Notes: generated from the letters alone by a model not told the origin. Positions 1-7,943 are shown, numbered from the stretch's first letter. The stretch: 33,101 nt of DNA from Actinomycetota bacterium (GCA_030841025.1 JAVEDJ010000382.1:1-33101); one strand, 5' to 3'. Numbers and translations: made by a program.

Positions 1-209
1 CGCTCCGCTCCTGCGGCGAGTACGACGGCGGGCGCTGAGGAGACGTAGTCGGGACGATGGTGCTCACCGAGTCCGTAGACGTCCAGGCCCACCTGGTCGG
101 CCAGCTCGATCTCCTCCACGACCTCGCGCAGCCGCTGAGCGGGGCTGATCGTCACCCCGGTCTCGGGGTCGGGCGTGAGCTCCGCGAAGGAGTAGACGCC
201 GAGTTCCAC
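1..209 (-). CDS. LLM-class flavin-dependent oxidoreductase, N-terminal part (runs off window)
   Basis: The N-terminal 69 or so residues of a protein that continues beyond the left edge. It opens with [11 protein letters not shown] and contains [20 protein letters not shown], the pattern of bacterial luciferase-like monooxygenases (LLM class), where an aromatic/acidic GLGEHH segment follows the first helix of the TIM barrel. Such enzymes use reduced flavin (FMNH2 or F420H2) on varied substrates, so the substrate cannot be inferred. I chose the GTG start at 209 because a GAGG ribosome-binding site lies about 7 bases upstream; the ATG at 237 is out of frame. It is transcribed away from the DUF2267 gene at 376. 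Confidence 0.8.
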   Translation of the reverse strand, partial: MELGVYSFAELTPDPETGVTISPAQRLREVVEEIELADQVGLDVYGLGEHHRPDYVSSAPAVVLAAGAE

Positions 210-375
210 GTGGTTCCTCACAAGGCTCGAGGTTCATCCGTCGTCGGCCTCACGCTAACGGGTGGCGTCCCCGACGCTGATCGGTCCGGTCGGCAAGAAG
301 TACGGGGATACGCGATGCGCGGCTGTCGGGGCCGAGTGCAGCATCGGGGGACTGCTCCCGTGGGCGGAGGTACCG
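210..375. other. divergent intergenic region
   Basis: This 166-base gap separates a minus-strand flavin oxidoreductase from a plus-strand DUF2267 gene and should hold both promoters. I do not see a convincing -35/-10 pair or a long inverted repeat. An upstream in-frame extension of the DUF2267 reading frame to 262 exists but looks non-coding, because the conserved domain and the ribosome-binding site both fit the start at 376. Confidence 0.3.
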
Positions 376-780
376 GTGAACTACGACGAGTTCGTGAGCA
401 ACGTGTCCGTGCGTGCGGATGTCTCCTTCGAGAAGGCGCAGGCCCTCACGCGGGCTACGTTGGAGTCTCTCGCCCACCGGATCAGCGGGGGAGAGGCCAG
501 GCAGCTGGCCGAGCTGTTGCCCGAGCCGCTCAACCAGTGGCTGAGCAGCGGAGACGAGATAGCTCAACGCTTGCCGTTGCACTCCTTCGTCGTCAGGGTC
601 GCGGAGCAGGCTGGGCTGGACGAGGACGACGCCGAGCTTGGCATCCGCGCGGTCGTCACCACATTGCGTGAGGCGGTTGGCGACAAGGAGCTTCGCGACG
701 CCACCGCGCAGCTGCCCAAGTCATATGACGTGCTGCTCGAGGGGCCGGTGGGCCGACCCGGACGTCGGCACAGCTCCTGA
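376..780 (+). CDS. DUF2267 domain-containing protein
   Basis: A 134-residue soluble protein matching the DUF2267 pattern in nearly its whole length. It has an N-terminal NYDEFVSNV helix, a central RQLAELLPEPLNQWL segment, and a C-terminal helix ending in LPKSYDVLLEG. The family is small (about 130-140 residues), all-helical and widespread in actinobacteria and cyanobacteria, with no established biochemical function. The GTG start at 376 is preceded by GGAGG at 366-370 with a 5-base spacer. It ends six bases before the convergent histidine phosphatase gene, with no room for a separate terminator. The family assignment is fairly secure; the function is unknown. Confidence 0.8.
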   Translation: MNYDEFVSNVSVRADVSFEKAQALTRATLESLAHRISGGEARQLAELLPEPLNQWLSSGDEIAQRLPLHSFVVRVAEQAGLDEDDAELGIRAVVTTLREAVGDKELRDATAQLPKSYDVLLEGPVGRPGRRHSS

Positions 781-786
781 TCGTGC

Positions 787-1416
787 TCAGTCGTGGCTGC
801 TGGGGCGGGGCCGCGCATTGAACTCGGCGAGCCGCCAGCCGAACGACCTCTCGGTCAACGTGGCCCAGCGTCCGTGCCCCAGCGTTCCGAGATGCCGCCA
901 GCTTGCGGTGTCCAGACAGAGCAGGCGGCCGAGTGTCGCCCGCGCCGTGCCTCCGTGGGTGACGACCACCATGGTCTGCCCCTCCTTCAGCACCGTGAGC
1001 AGCTCGGCGATCGCGGCCTCCGCTCGGGCGGCGACCTGCACGTTGGTCTCGCCACCACCGCGACGTACGTCGGTGCCCTGCCGCCATGCCGCGTACTCGT
1101 CCGGGAAACTTTGGACGACCTGCTCGCGCGTCATTCCCTCCCAGGCGCCGAGGTCGGCCTCGCGTAACCGGGGCTCAAGCACCGGCTCGAGCCCGCACCG
1201 AAGGGCCAGCGGTCCCGCCGTCTGCCTTGCTCGCACGGCGTCGGACGTGACCAGGATCGAGGGATCGAGCTTCTGCAGGGTCACCGCCGCGGCCTCGGCC
1301 TGGCGGACGCCGTCTTCGTCGAGAGGAAGATCGGAGCTGCCTTGGAACCTGCGTTCCTTGTTCCATGTCGTGCTGCCATGGCGCCAGACAACGATCTGCC
1401 GGCCGCTCACTGTCAT
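787..1416 (-). CDS. histidine phosphatase family protein
   Basis: A 209-residue protein of the histidine phosphatase (phosphoglycerate mutase-like) superfamily. The catalytic RHG is at residues 12-14, with His13 as phospho-acceptor, followed by TTWNKERRFQG. The family arginine lies near 62-64, the acidic residue at Glu86 (EADLGAWEG) and the second catalytic histidine at 154 (VTHGG). All core residues are present, so it is probably an active phosphatase, but substrates in this family range from sugar phosphates to cofactor intermediates and cannot be read from sequence. The ATG has a GAGGAGG ribosome-binding site 7 bases upstream. It lies 34 bases downstream of the phosphotransferase-like gene at 1451-2599 on the same strand, so the two are probably cotranscribed. 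Confidence 0.88.
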   Translation of the reverse strand: MTVSGRQIVVWRHGSTTWNKERRFQGSSDLPLDEDGVRQAEAAAVTLQKLDPSILVTSDAVRARQTAGPLALRCGLEPVLEPRLREADLGAWEGMTREQVVQSFPDEYAAWRQGTDVRRGGGETNVQVAARAEAAIAELLTVLKEGQTMVVVTHGGTARATLGRLLCLDTASWRHLGTLGHGRWATLTERSFGWRLAEFNARPRPSSHD

Positions 1417-1450
1417 CCCTCGACCTCCTCAGCCGGATCCATGCGCACCG

Positions 1451-2599
1451 TCAGATCCCCAGGTCGGCGCAGACCCGCTGCAGGTGCGATGCCGCACGCG
1501 CGTCACCATCGGGCCGCAGTGACCACGCCGCGCGGGTGACCTTGGCCAGTCGCTTGTGACTTCGGTGCAGCTGCAGCCGGTCCTGGGCGAGCTCGATCCC
1601 GCCATCTCGGTAGCCCTGGAGCAGCCCCTCCTCCAGGTTGGCGACGGGCACCGACAACGAACGGTCGCCGTCGAGCTCGGCGAGGAACGTCGCGACATCC
1701 AGCTCCGGTTCACCACGTGCGAACCGGTCAAAGTCGATCAGGCCCAGGCGTGGCCCGTCCGCGAGCCACTGGTGCACGTGCGGTGCGCCATGGACCGGGA
1801 CCAACGGACGCGGCGTCAGCACCGCATGCCTCCGGCGCAACGCGTCGACGACCACCCGCAGCTGCCGGTCCAGCCCCGGAACGCGATGCGCCGCACGCGC
1901 CGCAGCACGTCCGGTCCGGGCCAGCTGGACTTCCGGACCCGCGGCGGCGGAGGGCGCGGCCGAGCTGCGCGCGAGACTCGCCAGGCCCGATCCCAGCCGT
2001 CGCGCCAGCGCGGCACCGTCGGTGCCGGACAGCTCCTTCAGGACGGGCGTGCCGGGCACCACCCCTTGCCACAGCGCACCCAAGGACCGGTCCATGCCGT
2101 GCGGCTCGGCCACCGTGAAGGTCAGCTCGTCACGGTTGGCCGTGCGCCACAGCTCCACCGCGTCCCGGTACAGCGGCGACGGGTCAGGTACGACCTTCAC
2201 GAACCGCACCCCACCGGCCACGGACCCCGCGAGCGTGCAACGCTTTCCGGGTCGGTAGCGCACGACACGCGCGTCGGTGAGCGACCCCAGCACCGCACGC
2301 ATCCCGGGCAGCGCCCGGTCCTTCGCGAGTCCGCTCACCAGCACGTGCCCGACCCCGTCCACGCGGACCCGGTCATCCGCCGCCTGCTCGTGCACGTCGG
2401 CCCGCACGACCAGCGGACCGGACTCGAAGACCAGCACCGCCCAGGGGTCCTGCCCGGGGTAGAAGCGCCCGTAGTCCTGGCGCCACGGCCCACCCTCGCC
2501 GCTGCCGGCTCGCTCGCGCCAGGCATCCAGCGCCGCCGCGAGCGCAGCCGGGTCGGCCAGCGCCTGCAGGCGCGCCCGGTACGAGGCATGGCCAGCCAT
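1451..2599 (-). CDS. phosphotransferase-fold (APH-like) protein with degenerate catalytic loop
   Basis: A 382-residue protein with the layout of the aminoglycoside phosphotransferase/choline kinase fold. A Lys-containing N-lobe strand (GVRFVKVV, about residues 130-137) is followed by a C-lobe loop at 270-277 and an LIDFDRF motif at 287-293. The loop reads HGAPHVHQ where active members have HxDxxxxN: the catalytic Asp is Ala and the metal-binding Asn is Gln. The metal-binding DFD equivalent of DFG is kept. It may be a pseudokinase or use a different chemistry. The ATG at 2599 is chosen because AAGGAG sits 7 bases upstream; an in-frame ATG at 2623 has no such site. It is followed by the histidine phosphatase gene in the same direction. 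Confidence 0.75.
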   Translation of the reverse strand: MAGHASYRARLQALADPAALAAALDAWRERAGSGEGGPWRQDYGRFYPGQDPWAVLVFESGPLVVRADVHEQAADDRVRVDGVGHVLVSGLAKDRALPGMRAVLGSLTDARVVRYRPGKRCTLAGSVAGGVRFVKVVPDPSPLYRDAVELWRTANRDELTFTVAEPHGMDRSLGALWQGVVPGTPVLKELSGTDGAALARRLGSGLASLARSSAAPSAAAGPEVQLARTGRAAARAAHRVPGLDRQLRVVVDALRRRHAVLTPRPLVPVHGAPHVHQWLADGPRLGLIDFDRFARGEPELDVATFLAELDGDRSLSVPVANLEEGLLQGYRDGGIELAQDRLQLHRSHKRLAKVTRAAWSLRPDGDARAASHLQRVCADLGI

Positions 2600-2695
2600 G
2601 ATCGTTCTCCTTCGACGCCGCATGGTGGCACAGGCCGCACGTCCGCGCAGGGGGCGGCTACCCGACCCGCCGGCGATGTGGGTGCTGTCCGGCCG

Positions 2696-3481
2696 TCAGG
2701 CCAACGCTTCGCGCAGCATCGCGAGGTTGGATGCGTACCACGCGCGGGTCCGCGCCGCGCGGTCGGCGCCGCCGTGCCACCAGTAGTCGGCGAACCCGTC
2801 GTTGCCCCCCTGCGCGCCCTCGCTGACGATGGCGTAGCACCAGTCGTGGGTCGCCGGAACTGCGTCGACCACCAGAGCGCGGTCCTCGCCCTGCAGACCG
2901 TAGGCGTCGACGAAGCGACGGAAGCGCTCGATGCCCAGTCCGCGACGTGCATCGGTCACGTCGGCGTCAGTCCGCAGCGGCGCCCACAGCCGGGCGGCGC
3001 AGGCGACGTCCCACGCGTGCGACCCCGGCGAGGCCAGGTCGAAGTCGATCAATGCCACCGCGCGGCCGTCGCGGAACACCACGTTGTCGAGATTCGGGTC
3101 GTTGTGCGTGGTCACCCGATCGCTGCGGAACCGAAGGGGGACCGGGTCCGACCAGACGTGCAGGTCGGCACGAAACCCCAGCGTCGCCTGGTGATAGTTG
3201 CGCAGCAGTCGAGCGACGCTGACCATCGCCTCCTCGGTCATGGCCCACGCGGGGTAAGGCGCGATCACGGCCTCGCCCTCGATGTAGGACAGCACCTCCC
3301 GCCCCTGCTCGTCGATGCCGAGCAGCCGCGGAGCCCCGTCGAACCCCACGGACTCGAGGTGGCGCAGCAACGCGTGCGTCGCCGCGCTGGTGGGCCGCAG
3401 CGGCCGGCGCACCGTGGCGCCGACGCGCACCACCCGGCCGCGGTTCGCGGTGCCGCCAAGCAACGGCTGCTCCGCCGTCAT
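2696..3481 (-). CDS. APH-family small-molecule kinase, coupled to SorC regulator
   Basis: A 261-residue protein of the aminoglycoside phosphotransferase fold. The catalytic loop HNDPNLDN at residues 126-133 has the catalytic Asp128 and the metal ligand Asn133, and LIDFDLA at 144-150 supplies the second metal Asp, so it should be an active ATP-dependent kinase. The family includes antibiotic kinases but also kinases for choline, homoserine, fructosamine and methylthioribose. Its ATG overlaps the stop codon of the SorC-type regulator by four bases (ATGA), indicating translational coupling and a shared physiological role. With a polyol importer and two polyol dehydrogenases encoded divergently, I infer that it phosphorylates a sugar or polyol of that pathway rather than an antibiotic. 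The substrate is unknown. Confidence 0.78.
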   Translation of the reverse strand: MTAEQPLLGGTANRGRVVRVGATVRRPLRPTSAATHALLRHLESVGFDGAPRLLGIDEQGREVLSYIEGEAVIAPYPAWAMTEEAMVSVARLLRNYHQATLGFRADLHVWSDPVPLRFRSDRVTTHNDPNLDNVVFRDGRAVALIDFDLASPGSHAWDVACAARLWAPLRTDADVTDARRGLGIERFRRFVDAYGLQGEDRALVVDAVPATHDWCYAIVSEGAQGGNDGFADYWWHGGADRAARTRAWYASNLAMLREALA

Positions 3482-4434
3482 TCGGCCGCCAGCATCGCGC
3501 GCGCCATGGTGGTGTGCGTGACGACACCTTTGACCAGACCGCTGCGCACCGCGGCCAGGATGGCGGGCGCCTTCACTGCCTGGTAGACGATCGCGATGAC
3601 CTGCGGGATCGCCCGCATCTGCGTGGCGTTGATGCCGATCATCCGCTCGCTGAGCCGTGCCTCGACGGGTGAGCCGTCGGCACGGAGCAGGATGCCGGAG
3701 ATGTCGGCGACGACGCCTGCGCGCGTCAGCTGCCGACGTTCCTTCTCGTCGGTCGCATCGAAGACGGTCGACTGCCCCGGCGACCAGCGACCCACCCCTG
3801 CCACTGCCTTGGTCACTGAGCCGAATTGGGCGAAGGCCCGCGCGACCTCGGGCTGGCGGCGCAGTGCGTTGGCCGTCGCAGCGTCCGGGACCACGAGCGG
3901 TGCGTAGAAGAGGTACGCAGGCCCGCCGGAGATCTGGGCCACCTCCCGCACCAGCTCGATGGAGCTGTCCTCGATGTCGGGATGCGACAGTGCGCCGGTG
4001 AGCTGCACGACCGGTGTCGCAGCCAGTCGACGAAGCGCCGCGGTCATCGCGCTGACCGACCGCGCCCAGGCCAGCCCGAGCACGTCGGCGCCGGTGACGA
4101 TCTCCTCGAGCAGCTCGGCCGCTGCCACCCCGAGCTCGCGGCGCAGCTCTGCCGCCCTCTCGTCCGGCGCATCGATGACCACTGCATGGAGCAGGCCGAA
4201 GCGCTCCCGCAGCAGCGCGGACAGCTCGACATCGATCACACCGGGCCAGCCGATCTCGATGCGCACCAGCCCGCTGCTGCGCGCGGTCTCCAGCAGCCGT
4301 GCCACCTTGAACCTGCTGATGCGGAACTCGTCGGCGAGCTCTGTCTTGGACCGGTTGTCGATGTAGTAACGGCGCGCGACCGACGCGGTCAGCACGAGCT
4401 CGGCAGGACCGCCGAGGCCGGCGGCGACGTCCAT
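3478..4434 (-). CDS. SorC/DeoR-type sugar-binding transcriptional regulator
   Basis: A 318-residue regulator. Residues about 15-55 form a helix-turn-helix (RYYIDNRSKTELADEF, ISRFKVARLLETAR), and the rest is the SorC/CggR sugar-phosphate-binding domain: GADVLGLAWARSVSAM, VVQLTGAL, the late GVVADISG segment and a C-terminal GVVTHTTMARAML. SorC-family proteins sense phosphorylated sugars or polyols and control the adjacent catabolic operon. The start at 4434 is chosen because GGAGGAGG lies 7 bases upstream; longer in-frame starts up to 4536 run into the probable promoter region. It is divergent from the polyol transporter operon and overlaps the kinase gene behind it. The product of that kinase would be a logical effector. 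That is inference from context. Confidence 0.9.
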   Translation of the reverse strand: MDVAAGLGGPAELVLTASVARRYYIDNRSKTELADEFRISRFKVARLLETARSSGLVRIEIGWPGVIDVELSALLRERFGLLHAVVIDAPDERAAELRRELGVAAAELLEEIVTGADVLGLAWARSVSAMTAALRRLAATPVVQLTGALSHPDIEDSSIELVREVAQISGGPAYLFYAPLVVPDAATANALRRQPEVARAFAQFGSVTKAVAGVGRWSPGQSTVFDATDEKERRQLTRAGVVADISGILLRADGSPVEARLSERMIGINATQMRAIPQVIAIVYQAVKAPAILAAVRSGLVKGVVTHTTMARAMLAAE

Positions 4435-4555
4435 CTCCCAACCTCCTCCGCCAGAAGTGGCGACAGTCTGGCACGCCGGCTCGCCGGTGCACCCCTTCGT
4501 GACCTGTGCGGGCTCGGCAAGCAAGGCCGCACCCACAATGCCCGGGGCTCACCCA

Positions 4556-4584
4556 TTGACAGCCGTGTCCTGCGGTTGTTGCAT
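4556..4584 (+). promoter_or_regulatory. candidate promoter of the polyol transport operon
   Basis: A perfect consensus -35 box, TTGACA, lies at 4556-4561. Seventeen bases later is a weak -10-like TTGCAT at 4579-4584. Transcription would start near 4590, on the first of two operator-like inverted repeats. The -35 is strong evidence; the -10 is poor and could lie elsewhere or depend on an activator. Confidence 0.4.
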
Positions 4585-4586
4585 GG

Positions 4587-4603
4587 TGCTCGTCAGATGA
4601 GCA
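4587..4603. promoter_or_regulatory. operator-like inverted repeat O1 (SorC regulator candidate)
   Basis: TGCTC-N7-GAGCA is an inverted repeat just downstream of the candidate -10. It contains TCAGATGAGC (4593-4602), which matches TCATATGAGC in the next repeat at 9 of 10 positions. The two copies are exactly 20 bp apart, about two helical turns, as expected for an oligomeric SorC-type regulator on one face of DNA. Confidence 0.5.
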
Positions 4604-4609
4604 GCATAG

Positions 4610-4623
4610 CGCTCATATGAGCG
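4610..4623. promoter_or_regulatory. operator-like 14-bp palindrome O2
   Basis: CGCTCATATGAGCG is a perfect 14-bp palindrome between the divergent regulator and transporter genes. Its right half repeats that of the inverted repeat at 4587-4603. Binding here would sit in the 5' leader of the transporter operon. Assignment to the adjacent SorC-family protein is by position only. Confidence 0.5.
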
Positions 4624-4673
4624 AACCGCATCCGGACCGGTGCCCCGCGGGTCACCGCTCGCGAGGAGGACAC

Positions 4674-6065
4674 GTGTTGGCAGCAGCGAAGTGGCGCGCA
4701 CGGGCAGTGGTCGCGGGGCTGGCGGTACTGGCCGTGACGGTGTCCGGCTGCGCGGGGGCCGGCGGTGGCGGGGGCGGTGGGGGCACCTCGGGAGGCGGTG
4801 GAGGCAGCGCCAAAGCCATCAACGTCCTGATGGTGGGCAACCCGCAGATGGAGGACATCCAGAAGCTCACCAAGGACAGCTTCACCAAGGACACCGGCAT
4901 CAAGGTGAACTTCACGATCCTGCCGGAGAACGAGCTGCGCGACAAAGTGACGCAGGACGTGGCGACCAAGGCAGGGCAGTACGACGTCGCGACCATCGGT
5001 GCCTACGAGGTACCGATCTGGCACAAGAACGATTGGCTGCACGAGCTCGACTCCTACGCCGACAAGGACAGCTCCTTCGACAAGGCGGACCTGCTCAAGC
5101 CGATCGTGCAGTCCCTGTCGGGTGAGGACGGCAAGCTCTACGCCCTGCCCTTCTACGGTGAGTCCTCCTTCCTGATGTACAACAAGGACGTCATGAAGTC
5201 GAAGGGCATCCAGGTGCCCGAGCGGCCGACGTGGCAACAGGTCGCCGACATCGCGGCCAAGGTCGACGGCGCGAAGCCGGGCATGAAGGGCATCTGCCTG
5301 CGCGGCCTGGCGGGATGGGGTGAGGTGTTCGCGCCCCTCACGACGGTGGTCAACACCTTCGGTGGCACGTGGTTCACCAAGGACTGGCAGGCCCAGGTCG
5401 ACGGCAAGGGCTTCAGCGACGCGACCAACTTCTACGTCAACCTGGTCCGCGACCACGGTGAGCCAGGTGCCTCGCAGGCCGGTTTCACCGAGTGCCTCAA
5501 CGCGATGGCCCAGGAGAAGGTCGCGATGTGGTACGACGCGACCAGCGCGGCCGGTTCGCTAGAAGACCCGTCGGTCAGCAAGGTCGCCGGCAAGGTCGGC
5601 TACGCGTACGCCCCGGTCGCCAAGACGGATCAGAGCGGCTGGCTCTGGGCATGGGCTTGGGCGATGCCGAAGACCACCAAGAAGGCCGACGCGGCGTCGA
5701 AGTTCATGTTGTGGGCGTCGAGCAAGGACTACGAGAAGCTGGTCGGCCAGCAGCTCGGCTGGGCCCGTGTACCGGCCGGCAAGCGCGCCAGCACCTATGA
5801 GATCCCGGAGTACAAGAAGGCGGCCGCTGCGTTCGGCGACATCACCCTCAAGGCCATCGAGGAGGCCGACCCTACGAACCCCGGTGTGCAGCCGCGGCCG
5901 ACCGTCGGAGTGCAGTTCGTGGCGATCCCGGAGTTCCAGGACCTCGGCACCAAGGTGGCGCAACAGGTCAGCGCCGCCATCGCCGGCAAGACGAGCGTCG
6001 AGGCGGCGCTGGCCGATGGCCAGAAGCTCGCCGAGGCCGTTGCGAAGAAGTACCAGGGCGGCTGA
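4674..6065 (+). CDS. ABC transporter substrate-binding lipoprotein, polyol (sorbitol/mannitol)-type
   Basis: A 463-residue lipoprotein of the extracellular solute-binding family 1. A short hydrophobic leader ends in the lipobox TVSGC with Cys26 as the lipidated residue, followed by an unusually glycine-rich tether (residues 27-45). The mature part has the NVLMVGNPQMEDIQKL start, the YDVATIGAYEVPIW core, LPFYGESSFLMYNKD, and the aromatic GWLWAWAWAMP segment typical of sorbitol/mannitol-binding proteins (SmoE-like). It would deliver a polyol to the two permeases encoded next. The GTG start at 4674 is preceded by GAGGAGGA; an in-frame ATG at 4617 falls inside the O2 palindrome and is unlikely. 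The exact ligand is inferred from the two sorbitol-dehydrogenase-like genes in the operon. Confidence 0.9.
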   Translation: MLAAAKWRARAVVAGLAVLAVTVSGCAGAGGGGGGGGTSGGGGGSAKAINVLMVGNPQMEDIQKLTKDSFTKDTGIKVNFTILPENELRDKVTQDVATKAGQYDVATIGAYEVPIWHKNDWLHELDSYADKDSSFDKADLLKPIVQSLSGEDGKLYALPFYGESSFLMYNKDVMKSKGIQVPERPTWQQVADIAAKVDGAKPGMKGICLRGLAGWGEVFAPLTTVVNTFGGTWFTKDWQAQVDGKGFSDATNFYVNLVRDHGEPGASQAGFTECLNAMAQEKVAMWYDATSAAGSLEDPSVSKVAGKVGYAYAPVAKTDQSGWLWAWAWAMPKTTKKADAASKFMLWASSKDYEKLVGQQLGWARVPAGKRASTYEIPEYKKAAAAFGDITLKAIEEADPTNPGVQPRPTVGVQFVAIPEFQDLGTKVAQQVSAAIAGKTSVEAALADGQKLAEAVAKKYQGG

Positions 6066-6066
6066 C

Positions 6067-7017
6067 ATGGCGACCATCGCGCCCCCCGCTCCCCGTGCAC
6101 GCACGGGGAGCGGGGTCGACCGCCTCGAGAAATGGCGCCGGCGCGCGCCGCTGCTGCCCGCACTGGTGTTCCTCGTGGTCGTCACCCAGATCCCCTTCGT
6201 GGTGACCCTGGTCATCTCCACGTTGCACTGGAACGTGCTGCAGCCCGGTGACAAAGGATTCGTGGGCCTGGACAACTACCAGACCGTCTTCACCGACGAG
6301 CGCCTGCGCAACGCGGTCAAGAACACGATCGTGCTCACCGCTTCGGTGGTGCTCATCAGCCTGCTGCTCGGCCTGTTGCTCGCTGTACTGCTCGACCGCC
6401 GTTTCCCGGGCCGGGGGCTGGCACGCACTCTGCTGATCGCGCCGTTCCTGGTGATGCCAGTGGCCGCAGCGCTGCTGTGGAAGCACGCCATCTACAACCC
6501 CGACTACGGGCTGCTCAACGGCACCCTGAACGCAATCTGGCGCGCGTTCGGCGCCGCTGAGGGCCCGCAGCTGGACTGGGTCTCGGACTACCCGATGCCC
6601 GCGGTGGTCGCCGCGCTGGTCTGGCAGTGGACACCGTTCATGATGCTGATCCTGCTCGCCGGGCTGCAGGCCCAGCCGGGTGACGTGCTCGAAGCGGCTC
6701 GGGTAGACGGTGCTTCGGGACTGGGCATCTTCCGTTACATCACACTCCCGCACCTGCGGCAGTACATCGAGCTCTCGGTGCTGCTCGGCTCCATCTACAT
6801 CGTGCAGACCTTCGATGCGATCTTCACGATCACCCAGGGTGGACCGGGGACCGCGACGACGACGCTGCCCTACGAGATCTACCTGACGATGTTCCGCAAG
6901 TACGAGTACGGCGAGGCGGCCGCAGCCGGCGTCGTCGTGGTGATCGGCACGATCATCGTCGCCACCTTCGCCCTGCGCGTGATCTCGTCCCTCTTCCGCG
7001 AGGAGATGGCCAAGTGA
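6067..7017 (+). CDS. carbohydrate ABC transporter permease (MalF/SmoF type)
   Basis: A 316-residue inner-membrane permease with about six transmembrane segments; the first spans roughly residues 30-50. The cytoplasmic EAA loop at 209-216 (EAARVDGA...G) docks the transporter ATPase. The long periplasmic loop around 55-85 and the QGGPGTATTTLPYEIY segment are typical of MalF-type subunits. It starts one base after the binding-protein stop codon and shows only a weak ribosome-binding site, so it is probably translated by coupling. It pairs with the MalG-type permease that follows. No ATPase gene is in the cluster; a shared MsiK/MsmX-like ATPase encoded elsewhere is the usual actinobacterial solution. 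Confidence 0.92.
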   Translation: MATIAPPAPRARTGSGVDRLEKWRRRAPLLPALVFLVVVTQIPFVVTLVISTLHWNVLQPGDKGFVGLDNYQTVFTDERLRNAVKNTIVLTASVVLISLLLGLLLAVLLDRRFPGRGLARTLLIAPFLVMPVAAALLWKHAIYNPDYGLLNGTLNAIWRAFGAAEGPQLDWVSDYPMPAVVAALVWQWTPFMMLILLAGLQAQPGDVLEAARVDGASGLGIFRYITLPHLRQYIELSVLLGSIYIVQTFDAIFTITQGGPGTATTTLPYEIYLTMFRKYEYGEAAAAGVVVVIGTIIVATFALRVISSLFREEMAK

Positions 7018-7943
7018 GCACGACGACACCTGCCCCGGTGGAGCAGCCCACCGAGCCCGGCCCCCGGCGGACCTCGGAACCTCCGCGTCGCGCAGCCATG
7101 TCGCGTCGGCGCCGCAAGTCCAGCGACGACCAGGCCGCCCGCGGCGGACCGTTGTGGGCGCTGTTCGCCTGGGTGCTCACCCTGCTCTTCTTCGCCCCGG
7201 TGGCCTGGATGGTGCTCACGTCGCTGCACAAGGAGGCGGACGCAGCCACCAACCCGCCGAGCCTGCTCGCACCGCTCACCACCGGCAACTACGGGCTGCT
7301 GTTCGACCGCGGCGTGCGGCCGTTCCTCATCAACTCCGCCACGGCCAGCATCCTGTCCACGATCCTCGTGCTCGCACTGGCCATCCCAGCGGCCTACGCA
7401 CTGGCCATCAAGCCGGTCGAGAAGTGGACCGACGTCCTGTTCTTCTTCCTGTCCACCAAGTTCCTGCCGGCCATCGCCGCCCTGCTACCGATCTACCTGA
7501 TCGTCAAGGACCTCGGCATGCTGGACAACGTCTACACGCTGGTCATCCTCTACACCTCGATGAACCTGCCGATCGCCGTCTGGCTGATGCACTCGTTCCT
7601 CGCCGAGGTACCGCGGGAGATCCTGGAGGCCGCAGAGGTCGACGGCGCCGGCTTGTTGCGGGTGCTGTGGCAGGTGATCCGGCCGATCGCCATGCCCGGG
7701 ATCGCCGCGACCGCGCTGATCTGCTTCATCTTCAGCTGGAACGAGTTCATGTTCGCCGTCAACCTCACCGCCACGCGTGCCTCGACCAGCCCGGTGTTCC
7801 TGGTCGGCTTCATCAGCAGTCAGGGCCTGTTCCTCGCCAAGCTGTGCGCCGCGGCCACGTTGGTGTCGTTGCCGGTCCTGATCGCCGGGTTCGCCGCGCA
7901 GGACAAGCTGGTGCGGGGTCTGTCCTTGGGAGCGATCAAGTGA
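7014..7943 (+). CDS. carbohydrate ABC transporter permease (MalG/SmoG type)
   Basis: A 309-residue permease. After an extended, charged cytoplasmic N-terminus (about residues 1-45) come about six transmembrane segments. The EAA docking loop reads EAAEVDGAG near residue 205, followed by IRPIAMPGIAATALICFIFSWNEF, the classic MalG-type pattern. Its GTG start overlaps the preceding stop by four bases (GTGA), and its own stop overlaps the GTG of the dehydrogenase gene behind it in the same way. Transporter and enzyme are therefore made in coupled fashion. It forms the second half of the membrane channel for the polyol importer. Confidence 0.92.
   Translation: MSTTTPAPVEQPTEPGPRRTSEPPRRAAMSRRRRKSSDDQAARGGPLWALFAWVLTLLFFAPVAWMVLTSLHKEADAATNPPSLLAPLTTGNYGLLFDRGVRPFLINSATASILSTILVLALAIPAAYALAIKPVEKWTDVLFFFLSTKFLPAIAALLPIYLIVKDLGMLDNVYTLVILYTSMNLPIAVWLMHSFLAEVPREILEAAEVDGAGLLRVLWQVIRPIAMPGIAATALICFIFSWNEFMFAVNLTATRASTSPVFLVGFISSQGLFLAKLCAAATLVSLPVLIAGFAAQDKLVRGLSLGAIK

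Noticed and set aside
262-375. N-terminal extension of the DUF2267 protein from ATG 262
   Set aside because: The added 38 residues do not resemble the family and have no ribosome-binding site, while GTG 376 has GGAGG at good spacing.
1556-3586. Long plus-strand open frame opposite the phosphotransferase genes
   Set aside because: It is rich in Arg, Pro and Gln with no domain pattern, as expected for the antisense of GC-rich coding DNA. The minus-strand genes have clear motifs and ribosome-binding sites.
2696-4434. A single fused regulator-kinase protein
   Set aside because: The regulator ends with TGA at 3480-3478, overlapping the kinase ATG at 3481 in another frame, so these are two overlapping genes. 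The open frame upstream of the kinase start is a shadow of the regulator.
4617-4673. An ATG start at 4617 for the polyol-binding lipoprotein
   Set aside because: It would start inside the O2 palindrome, has no ribosome-binding site, and adds a hydrophilic stretch before the signal peptide. GTG 4674 has GAGGAGGA just upstream.
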